Below the pieces are notes generated by a model. The model did no database searches. It saw nothing but the letters and a program-made list of their open reading frames with translations, and was not told where the DNA came from. A stretch of DNA of 64,000 nucleotides, from positions 620,001 to 684,000 of the forward strand of contig NZ_JAERVL010000001.1 of NCBI RefSeq assembly GCF_016745835.1. Direction: 5' to 3'. Below are positions 1-9,918 of the stretch, piece after piece (the first letter of the stretch is position 1; each line of letters starts with the position of its first letter). The position numbers and the translations under genes were made by a program. Source of the stretch: Caldalkalibacillus salinus. Its GTDB lineage: Bacteria; Bacillota; Bacilli; Caldalkalibacillales; JCM-10596.

Positions 1-60
1 GTCAAAGAAGGACAACGGTATCGTGCTAAAACCACTTATACTTTTAGCGTGGTCTCATAA
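1..60 (+). CDS. C-terminal fragment of an unknown gene cut by the window edge
   Basis: Frame 1 stays open from the first base and reads VKEGQRYRAKTTYTFSVVS before a TAA at 58-60. Only 19 codons are visible, so neither family nor start can be judged. The terminator-like hairpin at 128-158 fits a gene ending here. Coding status is an inference from position. Confidence 0.3.
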   Translation, partial: VKEGQRYRAKTTYTFSVVS

Positions 61-127
61 CCAGGTTAAGCGTGAAGTGCGAAACATGACTCATGTAAGC
101 TTGTCTTTAAATCACTGTGAAGCCTTT

Positions 128-158
128 AAAGTGAAGGGTTTGTCCTTCACTTTTTTTT
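128..158 (+). terminator. Rho-independent terminator upstream of fabH
   Basis: The arms AAAGTGAAGG and CCTTCACTTT pair over a 6-nt loop and are followed by a run of T. It closes the transcription unit entering from the left. Confidence 0.8.
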
Positions 159-187
159 ATGGCTGTTGTCGTCAGATGTCTATCATT

Positions 188-216
188 TTGATAAAAAATT
201 AGTACCAAGTCATAGT
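188..216 (+). promoter_or_regulatory. fabH promoter overlapped by a FapR-type operator
   Basis: TTAGTACCAAGTCATAG at 199-215 keeps the left half of the FapR operator (TTAGTACC) exactly and part of the right half. It lies between a candidate -35 (TTGATA, 188-193) and a candidate -10 (CATAGT, 211-216). FapR is the malonyl-CoA-sensing repressor of fatty acid genes in Bacillus, and fabH genes are known targets. The box is seen directly; the regulation is inferred. Confidence 0.6.
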
Positions 217-302
217 ATGTAGTGTTATTATTAAGTTATGTGGTCATTTATTGTTATATTTATTAGCTTATAATCAAATAATAACTTCAGAGGTGGAACT
301 TT

Positions 303-1286
303 GTGAATCAATCTAAAGCACGTATTACTGCGATCGGGTCATACGTCCCTGAACGTATACTACGCAATCAAGATTTAGAGCAGATGGTCGAAACCAACGA
401 TGAGTGGATTACACAGCGAACAGGGATGAAGGAACGACGAGTCGCAGCTGAAAATGAATTTTCCAGCGACCTTGGCTTTAAAGCGGTACAGGATTTAATG
501 GCCCGTTATGACCAAACAGTAGCTGATGTAGACATGGTCATTGTCTGTACGGTTACGCCTGATTACATCATGCCCAGTGTCGCTGCTCATATACAAGGGA
601 AACTAGGAATTCCACAAACGGGTGTCTTAGATCTTAACGCGGCTTGTGCAGGCTTTACTTACGGATTGCACGTTGCCAACAGCTTGATATCGTCCGGCTT
701 ACACCAAAAAGTACTGGTTATCGGTGCGGAAACGATGTCTAAAATCATTGATTACAAGGATCGTTCAACGTGTATTTTATTTGGTGATGGGGCGGGGGCT
801 ATGCTTCTGGAATACGACGAAGCGCAGCCAAGCTTTGTTTCCCATCATCTTGGGGCCAAAGGGGAAGGCGGGATGAACTTATACGGTACCCACCTTTCGA
901 CACAGATGAACGGGGAAGTGTTGGACAATCCAGGCTATCTGGTACAGAACGGTCGAGAAGTATACAAATGGGCTGTATCTACTATACCGGTCGGGATGAA
1001 GCGCCTTATCGAAAAAGCAGGCTTAAATATGAATGATGTAGACTGGTTTGTCCCACACAGCGCTAACCTCAGAATGATTGAATCGATATGTAAGAAAGTT
1101 GGCTTTCCTATAGATCAAACACTGACAAGCCTTGTACAGTATGGTAATACATCATCAGCTTCAATTCCTTTAGCCTTAGATGCAAGCGTTCGTGAAGGAA
1201 AATTGAAAAAGGAAGATCATGTCTTGCTGTATGGATTTGGCGGGGGACTCACCCATGCAGGACAGCTGATAAAATGGCACCTATAA
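303..1286 (+). CDS. fabH: 3-oxoacyl-[ACP] synthase III (FabH, FabHB-like)
   Basis: Condenses acyl-CoA with malonyl-ACP to start each round of fatty acid synthesis in the cytosol. The Cys-His-Asn triad is visible: C115 in DLNAACAG, H252 in WFVPHSANLR and N282 in YGNTSSA. The glycine-rich C-terminus (LLYGFGGGLTHAGQ) is typical of KASIII. At 327 residues it has the normal family length and resembles the B. subtilis FabHB paralogue, as recalled, more than FabHA. The GTG start at 303 follows AGAGGTGG. It stands alone between two terminators and has a FapR-like box upstream. Confidence 0.95.
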   Translation: MNQSKARITAIGSYVPERILRNQDLEQMVETNDEWITQRTGMKERRVAAENEFSSDLGFKAVQDLMARYDQTVADVDMVIVCTVTPDYIMPSVAAHIQGKLGIPQTGVLDLNAACAGFTYGLHVANSLISSGLHQKVLVIGAETMSKIIDYKDRSTCILFGDGAGAMLLEYDEAQPSFVSHHLGAKGEGGMNLYGTHLSTQMNGEVLDNPGYLVQNGREVYKWAVSTIPVGMKRLIEKAGLNMNDVDWFVPHSANLRMIESICKKVGFPIDQTLTSLVQYGNTSSASIPLALDASVREGKLKKEDHVLLYGFGGGLTHAGQLIKWHL

Positions 1287-1301
1287 AAGGGTGCTTTTTT
1301 T
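1277..1301 (+). terminator. Short terminator at the end of fabH
   Basis: The stem GCACC/GGTGC is followed by seven T. The fabH stop codon lies in its loop. The stem is short, so termination may be partial. Confidence 0.5.
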
Positions 1302-1378
1302 AATGAGCTCATGGTATGTGTTCAATCCTCTTAACGTGTATAATGAGGGTATACATAATAGAAGGTAAGGTTGATAAC

Positions 1379-3325
1379 ATGAGTATTTTTACTGTTGAAA
1401 ACTTAACAAAAACACATGGCGAAAAAGTTTTATTCGACCATATTTCTTTTACTATTAAAGAAAAACAACGTATCGGGTTAATCGGAGTGAATGGCACGGG
1501 GAAATCAAGTCTTTTAAAAGTTTTAGCAGGGCTAGATACAGCAGAAGAAGGCCATATCAAACATGCCAAGCAGTTTCATGTTGAATACCTTCCGCAAGTG
1601 CCTGCTCTGGATGAGGACCTCACCGTGCTGGAACAAATTTATTACGGCGATTCTGACATCATGCGCGCCCTAAGGGCCTACGAACAAGCGTTAATGGCTT
1701 TAGAGCGAGATCCTCAAAACGAGACGAAGCTCAATCAGCTTATGGTTAAACAACAGAAGATGGATGAAAACGACGCATGGGAAGCGAACGCTAACGCCAA
1801 AACCGTCCTCAATAAGTTAGGCATCACTGACTACGATAAAAAGATAAATGCACTGTCGGGTGGTCAAAAGAAGAGAGTAGCCATTGCCAAAGCGCTGATT
1901 CAACCTGCAGATCTACTGCTACTAGATGAACCGACCAACCACTTAGATAACGAAACGATTGAATGGCTAGAAGAGACGTTGGCGCAGTATCCCGGCGCAT
2001 TAATGGTCGTGACGCATGATCGGTATTTCCTCAATCGTATGACCAACTCTATCTTTGAGCTGGACCAGGGAGAATTGTACGAGTATGTGGGTAATTATGA
2101 GACGTTTTTAGAGAAAAAAGCTGAACGGGAAGCGCAAGCATTAGCGACCGAAAGTAAACGACAGAATCTGTTGAGGCGAGAACTTGCTTGGCTCAAAAGG
2201 GGAGCGAAAGCACGGTCCACTAAACAAAAAGCGAGAATTCAACGTATCGATCAGATCAAGGAGCAAAAAACGCACACAGTCCACCAGGATATCGAGATGA
2301 GTACCGGTTCAACCCGGTTAGGAAAAAAGGTCATTGAGTGCGAAAATGTGTCCAAGCGTTATGAAAAAACGACGGTCATCCAGGATTTTGATTATTTAGT
2401 TCAGCCGGGAGACCGTATCGGTATCATTGGTCCGAATGGCAGTGGTAAAACCACGTTATTAAACCTTATAGCCGGAAAGGTATTACCGGATGAAGGAACA
2501 ATAGACATTGGTGAAACGGTTAAAATAGGGTACTACACGCAAGAGAACGAAGACATGGACGTCAATATGCGCGTCATCGAGTATGTGAGAGAAGGGGCAG
2601 AAGTGATCCACACCGTTGACGGGCAAGCCATTACCGCTGAACAAATGTTAGAACGTTTCTTGTTCCCTCGCCCCACACAGTGGAACATCATTAACAAACT
2701 TTCCGGAGGGGAGCGTCGACGCTTATACCTTTTGCGGGTATTAATGGAAGAGCCTAATGTGCTCATCCTCGACGAACCCACCAATGACCTTGATGTGCAG
2801 ACATTAGCAATCTTAGAAGACTACCTTGACCATTTTCCTGGTGTCGTCATCACCGTCTCACACGACCGCTATTTTCTCGATCGTGTTGTCGATGACCTGA
2901 TCGCCTTTGAGGGAAGTGCACATCTAAGACGGTTTACAGGGAACTACTCTGCTTACCTTGAAACGAGGAAGTCTGAACGAGCAGAAGAAATGACCCTTCA
3001 ACGAGCACAGGAGAAAGAAAAACAGAAAGAAAACAAAGCCACAGCTCCTCCCAATAAAGAAGGGCGTCAAAAGTTAACGTACCATGAACAGCAAGAATGG
3101 GATGGGATCGAGGAGCGTATTGCTTCATTAGAAGAACAACAGGCATCCATTGAACAACGAATCAGCGAAGCTGGTAGTGATATTGCTCAAGTGAGTGATT
3201 TATATGAGGAGCAAAAGAAAGTAGAGAACGAATTGGAACAGGCGATGGAACGTTGGACTGAACTGTCGCTTATTGTTGAAGAGATTGAAGAGAACAAGAA
3301 TAACAAGAGGTACAAAAAAGACTAA
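1379..3325 (+). CDS. ABC-F family ATPase with C-terminal coiled coil (YfmR/Uup-like)
   Basis: Soluble duplicated ABC ATPase of the ribosome-associated ABC-F type, with no membrane segment. Domain 1 has Walker A GVNGTGKSS (about residues 36-44), signature LSGGQKKR and Walker B LLLLDEPTNHLD. Domain 2 has Walker A GPNGSGKTT, signature LSGGERRR and Walker B VLILDEPTNDLD. A basic linker joins them, and a Glu/Lys/Gln-rich coiled coil follows from about residue 545. This layout matches YfmR/Uup, which relieve ribosome stalling. The frame opens at 1316, but ATG 1379, behind AAGGT, gives the usual MSIFTVENLTK start (648 residues). An antibiotic-resistance ABC-F is less likely because of the C-terminal extension. 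Confidence 0.9.
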   Translation: MSIFTVENLTKTHGEKVLFDHISFTIKEKQRIGLIGVNGTGKSSLLKVLAGLDTAEEGHIKHAKQFHVEYLPQVPALDEDLTVLEQIYYGDSDIMRALRAYEQALMALERDPQNETKLNQLMVKQQKMDENDAWEANANAKTVLNKLGITDYDKKINALSGGQKKRVAIAKALIQPADLLLLDEPTNHLDNETIEWLEETLAQYPGALMVVTHDRYFLNRMTNSIFELDQGELYEYVGNYETFLEKKAEREAQALATESKRQNLLRRELAWLKRGAKARSTKQKARIQRIDQIKEQKTHTVHQDIEMSTGSTRLGKKVIECENVSKRYEKTTVIQDFDYLVQPGDRIGIIGPNGSGKTTLLNLIAGKVLPDEGTIDIGETVKIGYYTQENEDMDVNMRVIEYVREGAEVIHTVDGQAITAEQMLERFLFPRPTQWNIINKLSGGERRRLYLLRVLMEEPNVLILDEPTNDLDVQTLAILEDYLDHFPGVVITVSHDRYFLDRVVDDLIAFEGSAHLRRFTGNYSAYLETRKSERAEEMTLQRAQEKEKQKENKATAPPNKEGRQKLTYHEQQEWDGIEERIASLEEQQASIEQRISEAGSDIAQVSDLYEEQKKVENELEQAMERWTELSLIVEEIEENKNNKRYKKD

Positions 3326-3375
3326 TTAAGAATGATAACTGAACAAGAACAATAACAGTAAAATAATAAAAAAGC

Positions 3376-3404
3376 CTGGGACGGTATTCGATCCCAGTTT
3401 TTTT
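3376..3404 (+). terminator. Terminator after the ABC-F gene
   Basis: CTGGGA and TCCCAG pair around a 10-nt loop, followed by a T run. Confidence 0.8.
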
Positions 3405-3442
3405 GTGAGGGACGAAGTAAAATATTCCCCCCCTACTTGTTA

Positions 3443-3478
3443 AGTTAGCACTTTGTTCATTCGATAGACAAACTAACT
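3443..3478 (+). promoter_or_regulatory. Candidate XylR operator
   Basis: Interrupted inverted repeat: AGTTAG (3443-3448) and TTTGT on the left, ACAAA and CTAACT (3473-3478) on the right. The right half matches the Bacillus xylO half-site. The left half carries 3 extra bases (CAC). It overlaps the -35 of the xylA promoter. No xylR gene is in the window. Confidence 0.55.
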
Positions 3479-3493
3479 TTTAACTGTTACAAT
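3465..3493 (+). promoter_or_regulatory. Sigma-A promoter of xylAB
   Basis: TAGACA (3465-3470), a 17-bp spacer and TACAAT (3488-3493) lie about 107 bp before the xylA start. The operator-like repeat covers the -35. Confidence 0.65.
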
Positions 3494-3600
3494 ATGTTTG
3501 TCAGTACATCTATGATAGAGCTACACACACTAAGTTGTCTAAAATTGAAAGTAAAATGTTCAGAAAATTAGAATGATAAGAAAAACAGGAGGTCGTTGGT

Positions 3601-4935
3601 ATGTCTTATTTTAAAAACATGAACAAGGTCACATTTGAAGGGCCAAAGTCGTCTAACCCGTTTGCTTTCAAATACTATAACCCGGAGGAAACGATTAACG
3701 GAAAAACGATGGAGGAGCTTCTACGTTTTTCAGTGGCTTATTGGCACACTTTTGTTGGAGACGGTAGCGATCCTTTTGGTGCTGGGACCATGATCCGTGA
3801 ATGGGATCAGTATACGGGTATGGATCTAGCCAAAGCGAGAGTTGAAGCGGCTTTTGAATTATTTGAGAAATTAGATGTTCCTTTTTTCTGTTTTCATGAT
3901 GTCGATATCGCGCCTGAAGGGCAGAATCTGAGAGAAACATACGCCAACTTAGATGACATTGTAGCCATGATTAAAGACTACATGAAGACAAGTAAGACAA
4001 AGCTCTTGTGGAATACGGCCAATATGTTCACGCATCCACGCTGGTTACATGGTGCGGCAACGTCACCAAACGCGGATGTGTATGCTTATGCCGCCGCGAA
4101 AGTGAAAAAAGGACTAGAAATAGGGAAAGAACTAGGCGCAGAAAACTACGTGTTCTGGGGTGGACGTGAAGGTTATGAAACACTATTGAATACGGATATG
4201 AAGCAGGAGTTAGATAACTTAGCACGATTCTTCCATATGGCCAAGGATTACGCCAAAGAGATTGGCTTTGACGCTCAATTCTTGATTGAACCGAAACCGA
4301 AAGAACCAACGAAGCACCAATACGATTTCGACGTGGCCACTGGATTAGCCTTCCTACAAAAGTATGACTTAACTGATACGTTTAAGTTTAATGTTGAGGC
4401 GAACCACGCCACGCTTGCGGGGCATACGTTTGAGCATGAATTACGTGTGGCGCGCATTAATGGCATGTTAGGGTCTGTTGATGCCAACCAAGGCGACACG
4501 TTACTGGGATGGGATACGGACGAGTTTCCAACGGATCTATATGCCACAACATTAGCGATGTACGAGATATTGAAAAATGGCGGGCTAGGTACAGGTGGTC
4601 TTAACTTTGATGCCAAAGTGAAGAGAGGCTCCTTTGATCAGGAAGATTTATTCCACGCACATATTGCTGGTATGGATGCTTTTGCCATTGGAGCAAAGGT
4701 AGCCCAGCGTCTCATCGAAGACGGCGTTTTAGACAGTGTGGTAGAGGACCGCTATAGCAGTTATACCAAAGGGATTGGGCTAGAGATTGTGGAAGGACAA
4801 ACAGATTTTCATCAACTCGAGCAGTATGCCCTTGAGCTCGGTGAGGTTGGAAACAAGTCCGGCCGTCAAGAGAAACTAAAAGGCATAATCAATCAATACT
4901 TACTCGAGGCGTACACAGGGGTTTATGCTTCATGA
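3601..4935 (+). CDS. xylA: Xylose isomerase
   Basis: Isomerises D-xylose to D-xylulose in the cytosol. Family residues are present: H99 and D102 in [10 protein letters not shown], metal ligands E230 and K232 (LIEPKPKEP), E266 and H269 (NVEANHA), D294 (SVDANQGD), and D305/D307 (GWDTDEFP). The 444-residue length and N-terminal extension place it in the class II group usual in Bacillus. ATG 3601 follows AGGAGG. It overlaps xylB by 4 nt (ATGA), so the two are translationally coupled. No xylose transporter or xylR is visible nearby. Confidence 0.97.
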   Translation: MSYFKNMNKVTFEGPKSSNPFAFKYYNPEETINGKTMEELLRFSVAYWHTFVGDGSDPFGAGTMIREWDQYTGMDLAKARVEAAFELFEKLDVPFFCFHDVDIAPEGQNLRETYANLDDIVAMIKDYMKTSKTKLLWNTANMFTHPRWLHGAATSPNADVYAYAAAKVKKGLEIGKELGAENYVFWGGREGYETLLNTDMKQELDNLARFFHMAKDYAKEIGFDAQFLIEPKPKEPTKHQYDFDVATGLAFLQKYDLTDTFKFNVEANHATLAGHTFEHELRVARINGMLGSVDANQGDTLLGWDTDEFPTDLYATTLAMYEILKNGGLGTGGLNFDAKVKRGSFDQEDLFHAHIAGMDAFAIGAKVAQRLIEDGVLDSVVEDRYSSYTKGIGLEIVEGQTDFHQLEQYALELGEVGNKSGRQEKLKGIINQYLLEAYTGVYAS

Positions 4936-6434
4936 GGTACGTTATAGGTGTTGATCTTGGCACAAGTGCCGTTAAAGTGATGTTAATGAACGAAGAAGGG
5001 CTTGTTTGTGATACGGTGTCCAAATCCTATCCACTCATCCAGAAAAAATCCGGGTATAGTGAGCAGGCCCCCCAAGAATGGGTTGACAAGACAACGGAAG
5101 CGATTAAAACATTAGTCAATCAGATGGAAGGACATGTCGATCAAATAGAAGGCATTAGCTTTTCAGGACAGATGCATGGTTTGGTTTTACTTAATGAAGA
5201 TCATCACGTGCTTCGAGAGGCCATACTATGGAATGACACTAGAACGACGGAGCAGTGTCAGCAAATCTATGATCTCGTTGGTCCGGATAAACTCCTTCAA
5301 ATAACGAAAAACCCGGCTCTGGAAGGCTTTACGTTACCAAAACTTCTCTGGGTGAAGCAACACGAGCCGGACATTTACAGCCAAGCAGCTGTGTTCTTGT
5401 TACCGAAGGATTACTTACGCTTTGTCATGACGGGGCAATTACATAGTGAATACTCCGATGCAGCGGGCACACTCTTGTTAGACGTTGCTGAGAAGCGCTG
5501 GAGCAAAGAGATCTGTGACCTCGTGGGGGTAGAGCCTCACCTGTGTCCTCCTTTAGTGGCTTCTCATGATAGCGTAGGAACCATCACTAAAGCGTTTGCC
5601 CAAGCCACAGGTTTGTCCTCAACGACGAAGGTGTTTGCTGGTGGAGCGGATAATGCCTGTGGGGCCATAGGTTCAGGGATCCTTTCACAAGGGAAAACGT
5701 TATGTAGCATTGGCACATCAGGTGTTGTCCTCTCTTATGAAGAGAGGAATGACCTGGACTTTGAGGGAAAAGTGCATTACTTCAACCATGGTGAAGCGCA
5801 AGCCTTTTATACGATGGGGGTGACCCTCGCCGCAGGGTACAGCTTAAGCTGGTTCAAAGACATCTTTGCAGCAGATGAGGATTATGAGCGTTTACTCGCA
5901 GGGCTAGAAGAGGTGCCCATTGGGGCAAACGGCCTGTTATTTACACCTTATCTGGTCGGTGAACGAACGCCACATGCAGACGCAACCATTCGCTCAAGTT
6001 TTATTGGCGTTGAGGCGTCACATAAACGAAAAGACTTTACGCGGGCCATTATTGAAGGCATCACTTTTTCACTCAATGAATCTATCGCCATATTCAGGGC
6101 AAACGGTAAGAAGATAGACAGAATCGTCTCTATCGGTGGCGGAGCCAAGAACGAGACTTGGTTACAAATCCAAGCGGATGTCTTTGACGCTACGATCGTC
6201 AAACTGGCTAACGAACAAGGCCCTGCTGTTGGAGCAGGCATGCTTGCCGCCTATGGCTGCGGATGGTTTGATAGCTTACAGCAGTGTGCTGATGTTTTCA
6301 CAACGGAAGCGCAAGTATATGAGCCAATCCCTGAGAATGTGGCCAAGTATAAAACGTTGTTTAAAATTTATCAAGACATTTATACCCAAACAAAGGATCT
6401 AAACGAGGCGTTACAAACATTTAGACCTCAATAG
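4932..6434 (+). CDS. xylB: Xylulokinase
   Basis: Phosphorylates D-xylulose to xylulose 5-phosphate, feeding the pentose phosphate pathway. FGGY-family kinase of 500 residues: N-terminal ATPase motif [11 protein letters not shown], substrate-loop motif [10 protein letters not shown], and C-terminal [17 protein letters not shown]. The ATG overlaps the xylA stop (ATGA), so it probably depends on upstream translation. Another FGGY sugar kinase is conceivable on sequence alone, but pairing with xylA makes xylulokinase the clear choice. Confidence 0.95.
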   Translation: MRYVIGVDLGTSAVKVMLMNEEGLVCDTVSKSYPLIQKKSGYSEQAPQEWVDKTTEAIKTLVNQMEGHVDQIEGISFSGQMHGLVLLNEDHHVLREAILWNDTRTTEQCQQIYDLVGPDKLLQITKNPALEGFTLPKLLWVKQHEPDIYSQAAVFLLPKDYLRFVMTGQLHSEYSDAAGTLLLDVAEKRWSKEICDLVGVEPHLCPPLVASHDSVGTITKAFAQATGLSSTTKVFAGGADNACGAIGSGILSQGKTLCSIGTSGVVLSYEERNDLDFEGKVHYFNHGEAQAFYTMGVTLAAGYSLSWFKDIFAADEDYERLLAGLEEVPIGANGLLFTPYLVGERTPHADATIRSSFIGVEASHKRKDFTRAIIEGITFSLNESIAIFRANGKKIDRIVSIGGGAKNETWLQIQADVFDATIVKLANEQGPAVGAGMLAAYGCGWFDSLQQCADVFTTEAQVYEPIPENVAKYKTLFKIYQDIYTQTKDLNEALQTFRPQ

Positions 6435-6508
6435 GTTGAGCGAGGCCCTTCTTTTATCAGGAGATCATTGTTCATAAAAAACGATTGATTCAATCATAAA
6501 TCTCTATT

Positions 6509-6536
6509 TTACCACTAAAACGTTAGGAGCTATAAT
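6509..6536 (+). promoter_or_regulatory. Candidate promoter of rarD
   Basis: TTACCA (6509-6514), a 16-bp spacer and a perfect TATAAT (6531-6536). The -35 is weak. Confidence 0.45.
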
Positions 6537-6580
6537 GACTATAGTAGCTTCAAAGACATAATAGAATAGAGGTTTTGTAA

Positions 6581-7519
6581 ATGAATCATGATCCTAAAGC
6601 TTTACTGATCGGGACTTGGTACGGTATCTTGGCTTATATACTTTGGGGCATCCTCCCGATTTATTGGAAACTACTCGAACACGTGCCCGCAGGTGAAGTG
6701 TTATCCCATCGTATCGTATGGTCACTAGTCTTCATGATTGTCGTTCTTATCCTAATGAAAAAGTGGGGCACGTTTGTAAAAGATCTTAAGGAGATTTTTA
6801 AACAGAAAAAGCTAGTCCTGGGTACTTTGCTGGCCTCAATTTTGATCAGCATTAACTGGTTTACATATATCTACGCTGTGAATACAGATCGCATTATCGA
6901 AACCAGTTTAGGGTATTACATTAACCCTTTAATTAGCGTGCTCCTCGGTGTTCTAGTATTAAAAGAAAAGCTTTCTTTTTGGCAAATGATATCCTGCATC
7001 CTGGCCCTCATCGGCGTATTATATTTAACAATTCAGTTTGGGTCCTTTCCATGGATGGCTTTTTGTTTAGCCATAAGCTTTGGTCTTTATGGATTAGTGA
7101 AAAAAATGGTCAACTTAGGAGCTATGACGGGCTTAACAATTGAAACGTTTATGGTTACGCCTGTCGCATTAGGCTATATTGTTTTTCTAGCGGGTGGGGA
7201 GACACAACATTTCGTTTTATCAGATACACAAACGGTATGGCTATTAGCCGCAGGGGGAGCCGCTACAGCCATTCCACTCTTGTGCTTTGCTAGCGGCGCG
7301 AGAAGAGTGCCCTTATCACTATTAGGATTCTTACAGTACATCGCCCCTACGCTTCATTTGACGATCGGTGTCTTTATGTACCATGAGCCCTTCACTCAAG
7401 TCCACCTCGTCTCATTTATCTTAATATGGACAGCTCTGTTTATTTTTAGCTTTGGAAAAACAAAATGGATGACGCGCCTAGAACCTAAAGCTTTCAAAAC
7501 AAAATCGTTGCAGGGATAA
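6581..7519 (+). CDS. rarD: RarD-type EamA/DMT family permease
   Basis: Polytopic protein of 312 residues with about ten predicted hydrophobic helices. Two EamA-like halves are seen (about residues 12-150 and 155-295). The opening segment GILAYILWGILPIYWK and the loop with VLSHRIVWS are characteristic of RarD. The family belongs to the drug/metabolite transporters. E. coli RarD was named for a chloramphenicol phenotype, but its physiological substrate is not settled. The gene is monocistronic, with a TATAAT 44 bp before its ATG. Family is confident; substrate is unknown. Confidence 0.85.
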   Translation: MNHDPKALLIGTWYGILAYILWGILPIYWKLLEHVPAGEVLSHRIVWSLVFMIVVLILMKKWGTFVKDLKEIFKQKKLVLGTLLASILISINWFTYIYAVNTDRIIETSLGYYINPLISVLLGVLVLKEKLSFWQMISCILALIGVLYLTIQFGSFPWMAFCLAISFGLYGLVKKMVNLGAMTGLTIETFMVTPVALGYIVFLAGGETQHFVLSDTQTVWLLAAGGAATAIPLLCFASGARRVPLSLLGFLQYIAPTLHLTIGVFMYHEPFTQVHLVSFILIWTALFIFSFGKTKWMTRLEPKAFKTKSLQG

Positions 7520-7680
7520 TCTGGTGAATGTACAATTTGTCTTAATAATAAAAAAATGGGCTGTTAAACGATGACGTGTTTATGACTAATGTATCAAAAG
7601 CATTAAGGTTGTCATAATAGCCGATTGAATGGACTAGAAATATGAGTAGTATTCACAGATGACGAGAATGGAGGGCCTGC

Positions 7681-8691
7681 ATGAAAGCTTATGTGCATGA
7701 GGGAGAAAAAGGGATAGTCGGTGCAAAATTGACGGATGTCGATGAACCATCACCTCGTGTGGGGGAAGTCAAGATTCATGTTAAGGTTGCGGGTTTAAAT
7801 CATCGGGATTTGTTCGTCCTTGACAAACACCCTGAGCATGATCCCCCTTTGGTACTAGGTTCAGACGGAGCTGGTATCGTTGAAACGGTAGGTGAAGGGG
7901 TGACAGATTTCTCCCCTGGAGACGAAGTGCTCATTAATCCTAGCTTAGGTTGGTATGAGAAAAGCGATGCACCACCAGAAGGATTTCAAATATTAGGGTT
8001 CCCGGACAACGGAACGTTCGCCGAAAAAGTGATTGTGTCTCAGGAGCAAGTTGAGCCTAAACCCCAGCACCTATCATGGGAAGAGGCTGGTGTACTGTCC
8101 TTGGCTGCTTTAACAGCTTATCGAGCGTTGTTTACACAAGCGAGTGTCAAACCCTCTCAAACGATCTTACTACCCGGCGTTGGGAGTGGAGCTGTGACGT
8201 TTTTATTAATGTATGCAAAGGCGATTGGCGCCCGCGTGATTGTCACATCACGTTCAGAAACGAAAAGACAAAAAGCGTTAGCGTTAGGGGCTGACGTAGC
8301 GATAGACAGTGCTCAGGAGGATTGGAGTGAGGCCCTCCGAGGTGAAAAAGTAGATGTTGCCGTTGAAACAGTCGGAGCGGCCACGTTTAGTAAAACGCTA
8401 GGGCAACTCCGCCAAGGCGGGACGTTGGTGACCTTCGGTGCTTCAGCGGGTGATGAAGTTTCCCTTAATATCCGACAATTTTTCTATGGCCAATATCGTT
8501 TACTAGGCACGACGATGGGGAGTCGAGATGAGTATAGAGAAATGCTACACTTTATACGGCGATACAACATTAAACCTCTCGTAGACCGGGTGTATCCTTT
8601 AAGTGACGCGGAGCAGGCCTTTAAGAGATTAGAAGAGGCTGAACAGTTTGGAAAGATTGCCCTACGTATAGATGAAGAGAAAAGCATATAA
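7681..8691 (+). CDS. Zinc-independent medium-chain dehydrogenase (quinone oxidoreductase-like, YogA-like)
   Basis: NAD(P)H-dependent MDR enzyme of 336 residues. GroES-like N-domain with LGSDGAGIVETVGEGV and PGDEV, then a Rossmann domain with LPGVGSGAVTFLLMYAKAIGARV (about residues 165-185) and the dinucleotide-binding VTSRSETKRQKAL. The structural-zinc four-Cys lobe is missing and no catalytic-zinc Cys is seen near residue 40, where the sequence reads GLNHRDLFV. This matches the quinone-reductase branch. The substrate cannot be read from sequence. The gene is alone, with ATG after GGAGGG and a strong terminator downstream. Confidence 0.85.
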   Translation: MKAYVHEGEKGIVGAKLTDVDEPSPRVGEVKIHVKVAGLNHRDLFVLDKHPEHDPPLVLGSDGAGIVETVGEGVTDFSPGDEVLINPSLGWYEKSDAPPEGFQILGFPDNGTFAEKVIVSQEQVEPKPQHLSWEEAGVLSLAALTAYRALFTQASVKPSQTILLPGVGSGAVTFLLMYAKAIGARVIVTSRSETKRQKALALGADVAIDSAQEDWSEALRGEKVDVAVETVGAATFSKTLGQLRQGGTLVTFGASAGDEVSLNIRQFFYGQYRLLGTTMGSRDEYREMLHFIRRYNIKPLVDRVYPLSDAEQAFKRLEEAEQFGKIALRIDEEKSI

Positions 8692-8698
8692 GACATAG

Positions 8699-8738
8699 GA
8701 ACAGGATGGACGGATTGAACGTCTATCCTGTTCTTTTT
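8699..8738 (+). terminator. Terminator after the MDR dehydrogenase
   Basis: GAACAGG pairs with CCTGTTC, and the stem extends inward with mismatches. TTTTTAT follows. Confidence 0.85.
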
Positions 8739-8777
8739 ATGAGAAAAAGTAAAACTTATGACTTTTAGTGTTTAACG

Positions 8778-8806
8778 TTGACGGAATAGACAAACGAACA
8801 TATAAT
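8778..8806 (+). promoter_or_regulatory. Sigma-A promoter of the SsuABC/TauABC-type operon
   Basis: TTGACG (8778-8783), a 17-bp spacer and TATAAT (8801-8806), 57 bp before the lipoprotein start. The match is near consensus, and no riboswitch fold was recognised in the short leader. Confidence 0.8.
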
Positions 8807-8863
8807 AATCCTATCGGTAAACTAGGAAATTAACACATCATAACTAGAAGTGGGGGAGTCATT

Positions 8864-9904
8864 GTGAGAGAGAAACGTATACTTAGAACAGCATTCATAC
8901 TTTTTTTAAGCTTAGCGCTTGGTGCCTGTGGTGCCCAAGGTGGTACGGAAACGACCGGACAGGCGGAGCAGGGTCAAGACCAAGGACAAGATTTAGAGCC
9001 TGTAAAGGTAGGCTATGTTAATGTCATGGATGATGCACAAGCGATGTTAGCGAAGGATGCAGGCTTATATGAAGCACACGGTTTAGATGTTGAGCTACAA
9101 CTTTTTGCTAGTGGGACAGATCTGATTAAGGGCATTGTAAATGGAGAATTAGACGCTGGCGTTTTAGGGTTTACCAACGGTGTATCCTGGTCCTCCAGAG
9201 GGGCTGACCTGAAAGTGGTCGGTGGCGCTCAAATGGGGTATCATAGCATACTTGCACATGAAGATAGTGGAATAGAAACTGTAGAGGATTTGAAAGGCAA
9301 AGATTTAGCGACACAAAAACAAGGAAGCACGGCTGACGTCGTACTCAATGGTGTGACGTTCGAGGAAGCAGGTCTAAAAAGACAAGACGTGAATATGAAC
9401 TATGTTTCGCCATCGGTAGCTGTTCAGTCACTACAGGCTGGTAAAGCTGATGCCGCATTCCTATTTGAACCTTATGACCGTATTGCGCGCCTCCAGGGTA
9501 ACGTTGACGAAATCTATGAGATCGGCAAGGTATGGCCGTTTCCTTGTATGGTGGTTATCACATCAGGCGATAAGTTAGATGAAGACCGAGAAAAGATCAA
9601 TAAAATTTTGGATGCACAGAAAGATGCCATCGAGATGTTAGAGAACGAACCGCGTGAAGCTGCAGAGTATATCTATCATCGCTTTGTCGAGGGCGATACG
9701 TTTGACACACCAGACGGCGAAGTATCTGCTGTTGATGTGATACAAGAAGCGATCGAAGCTCAAACGTTTACGTGGCAAATCACGCCAGAGAATGTACAAC
9801 AGATGCAAGACTTAGCGGATATCATGGTCGACCAAGGGGTTATTGACGAACCGTTTGACGTAGAAAGTATCATTGACCTTAACTGGCAAGAAAGTCAAGA
9901 ATGA
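8864..9904 (+). CDS. Substrate-binding lipoprotein of an SsuA/TauA/NMT1-type ABC importer
   Basis: Signal peptide with lipobox LGAC (Cys22), then a Gln/Gly-rich linker and an NMT1/SsuA-type periplasmic-binding fold. It opens with VKVGYVNVMDDAQAMLAKDAGLYEAHGLDVEL and includes the LQAGKADAAFLFEPY segment typical of the family. At 346 residues it has normal length. It heads an operon with a permease and an ATPase. Relatives bind alkanesulfonates, taurine, nitrate, or thiamine and riboflavin precursors; no linked catabolic gene tells which applies here. GTG 8864 follows GTGGGGGAG. Confidence 0.85.
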   Translation: MREKRILRTAFILFLSLALGACGAQGGTETTGQAEQGQDQGQDLEPVKVGYVNVMDDAQAMLAKDAGLYEAHGLDVELQLFASGTDLIKGIVNGELDAGVLGFTNGVSWSSRGADLKVVGGAQMGYHSILAHEDSGIETVEDLKGKDLATQKQGSTADVVLNGVTFEEAGLKRQDVNMNYVSPSVAVQSLQAGKADAAFLFEPYDRIARLQGNVDEIYEIGKVWPFPCMVVITSGDKLDEDREKINKILDAQKDAIEMLENEPREAAEYIYHRFVEGDTFDTPDGEVSAVDVIQEAIEAQTFTWQITPENVQQMQDLADIMVDQGVIDEPFDVESIIDLNWQESQE

Positions 9905-9918
9905 CGTGAGGGATTAAT

